Positions 5,695-6,182 of a stretch of DNA of 6,182 nt are shown in pieces (position 1 is the stretch's first letter; every line of letters begins with the position of its first letter). The stretch covers positions 1 through 6,182 of the forward strand of contig JASLFQ010000224.1 in assembly GCA_030150595.1 (NCBI GenBank). Reading direction: 5' to 3'. The position numbers were made by a program, and so were the translations under genes. The DNA is from Aquirhabdus sp. (GTDB lineage: Bacteria; Pseudomonadota; Gammaproteobacteria; Pseudomonadales; Moraxellaceae). The notes under the pieces were generated by a model, which ran no database searches, was not told the origin of the DNA, and saw only the letters and a list, made by a program, of their open reading frames with translations.

Positions 5695-6182
5695 AATCGT
5701 TTCGTTTGTTCATGTGTCACTAGATGGCTTCGTGTCATCTACCGCTGAAGGTGAGCATAGCCTCGGCTGGGTCAACTTCTCCGAGGAGATGTTCCGATAT
5801 GTCGAGCAGCGGATTCAGCAGACCGACACTGCCCTTTACGGCCGCGTCACCTTTGAGATGATGGAGGCGTACTGGCCGACCGCTGCCGACGCGCCCAATG
5901 CCAGCGCCCATGATCACGCGCATTCGCGCTGGTATAAAGGCGCGCGCAAAGTAGTGCTGTCGACTACCCTATCGGAAAAGGATCATCCCAACACCCATAT
6001 CATCAGTAGCAATTTGAACGCTAAAATCAGCACGCTTAAAGATAGCACAGGCAGCGAGATTCTCGTGTTTGGCAGCCCCACCGCCACGCATGCGCTGATG
6101 TCGGAAAACCTCATCGACGAGTATTGGCTGTTCGTCAATCCGATTCTGCTAGGACAAGGTATTCCGTTATTCCAAAACATTC
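5687..6182 (+). CDS. Dihydrofolate-reductase-like / RibD C-terminal-domain protein, 3' end outside window
   Basis: 165 codons are visible from ATG at 5687, with AAGGAG (5675-5680) 6 bases upstream. It belongs to the RibD_C family (PF01872), a NADPH-binding Rossmann-like fold related to dihydrofolate reductase and riboflavin reductase RibD. Landmarks are VSLDGFVSS (10-18), LYGRVTFEMMEAYWP (50-64), KVVLSTTL (88-95), ILVFGSPT (125-132) and LIDEYWLFVNPILLGQGIPL (142-161). The family is usually about 180 residues, so perhaps 15-20 residues are missing. Members in ArsR-SRPBCC operons are stand-alone reductases of unknown substrate; a true role in folate or riboflavin synthesis is unlikely and not shown. 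It overlaps the SRPBCC gene by 8 bases, so it is the third gene of the operon. Confidence 0.9.
   Translation, partial: MRKIVSFVHVSLDGFVSSTAEGEHSLGWVNFSEEMFRYVEQRIQQTDTALYGRVTFEMMEAYWPTAADAPNASAHDHAHSRWYKGARKVVLSTTLSEKDHPNTHIISSNLNAKISTLKDSTGSEILVFGSPTATHALMSENLIDEYWLFVNPILLGQGIPLFQNI

Overview
The window looks like chromosomal DNA of a gammaproteobacterium. The genes point loosely towards Moraxellaceae such as Acinetobacter or a relative: a secreted lipase of the 'secretory lipase' (LIP) family, an AraC regulator of the Arabinose_bd type, and a small ArsR operon. The genus cannot be settled from 6 kb. Base composition is uneven. Three sampled 60-base lines within 1-720 hold 35-38% G+C, the lipase is about half G+C, and sampled lines of the ArsR operon hold 52-62%.

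Layout. (1) Positions 1-1303, minus strand: the first 434 codons of a gene that runs off the left edge. Its C-terminal part has a restriction-endonuclease-like (PD-(D/E)XK, Mrr/NERD-like) pattern, and it is the least ordinary gene here. (2) 1550-1774, plus strand: a small 74-residue reading frame cut by one in-frame TAA, probably a decayed gene. (3) 1874-2902, minus: an AraC-family regulator with a 12-bp-arm inverted repeat about 105 bases upstream of its start. (4) 3186-4487, minus: a secreted lipase with signal peptide and a Ser-Asp-His triad, followed by a strong intrinsic terminator at 3126-3165. (5) 4488-4835: a divergent regulatory region with a promoter candidate in each direction and several short inverted repeats. 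(6) 4836 to the right edge, plus: three overlapping genes, namely an ArsR-type repressor, an SRPBCC/AHSA1-domain protein and a RibD-C/dihydrofolate-reductase-like protein (cut by the edge).

How the genes may work together. The lipase and the AraC gene are neighbours on one strand but separated by a terminator, so they are probably separate units; the regulator may control the lipase, but this rests on position only. The ArsR, SRPBCC and DHFR-like genes overlap by 20 and 8 bases and almost certainly form one translationally coupled operon, probably autoregulated through a palindrome next to the promoter.

Most of the window is ordinary. No tRNA, rRNA, CRISPR array, complete insertion sequence or phage gene was seen. 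The observations most worth following are the nuclease-like protein in its AT-rich segment, the nonsense-interrupted small gene, and the ambiguous start (possible one-base deletion) of the SRPBCC gene.
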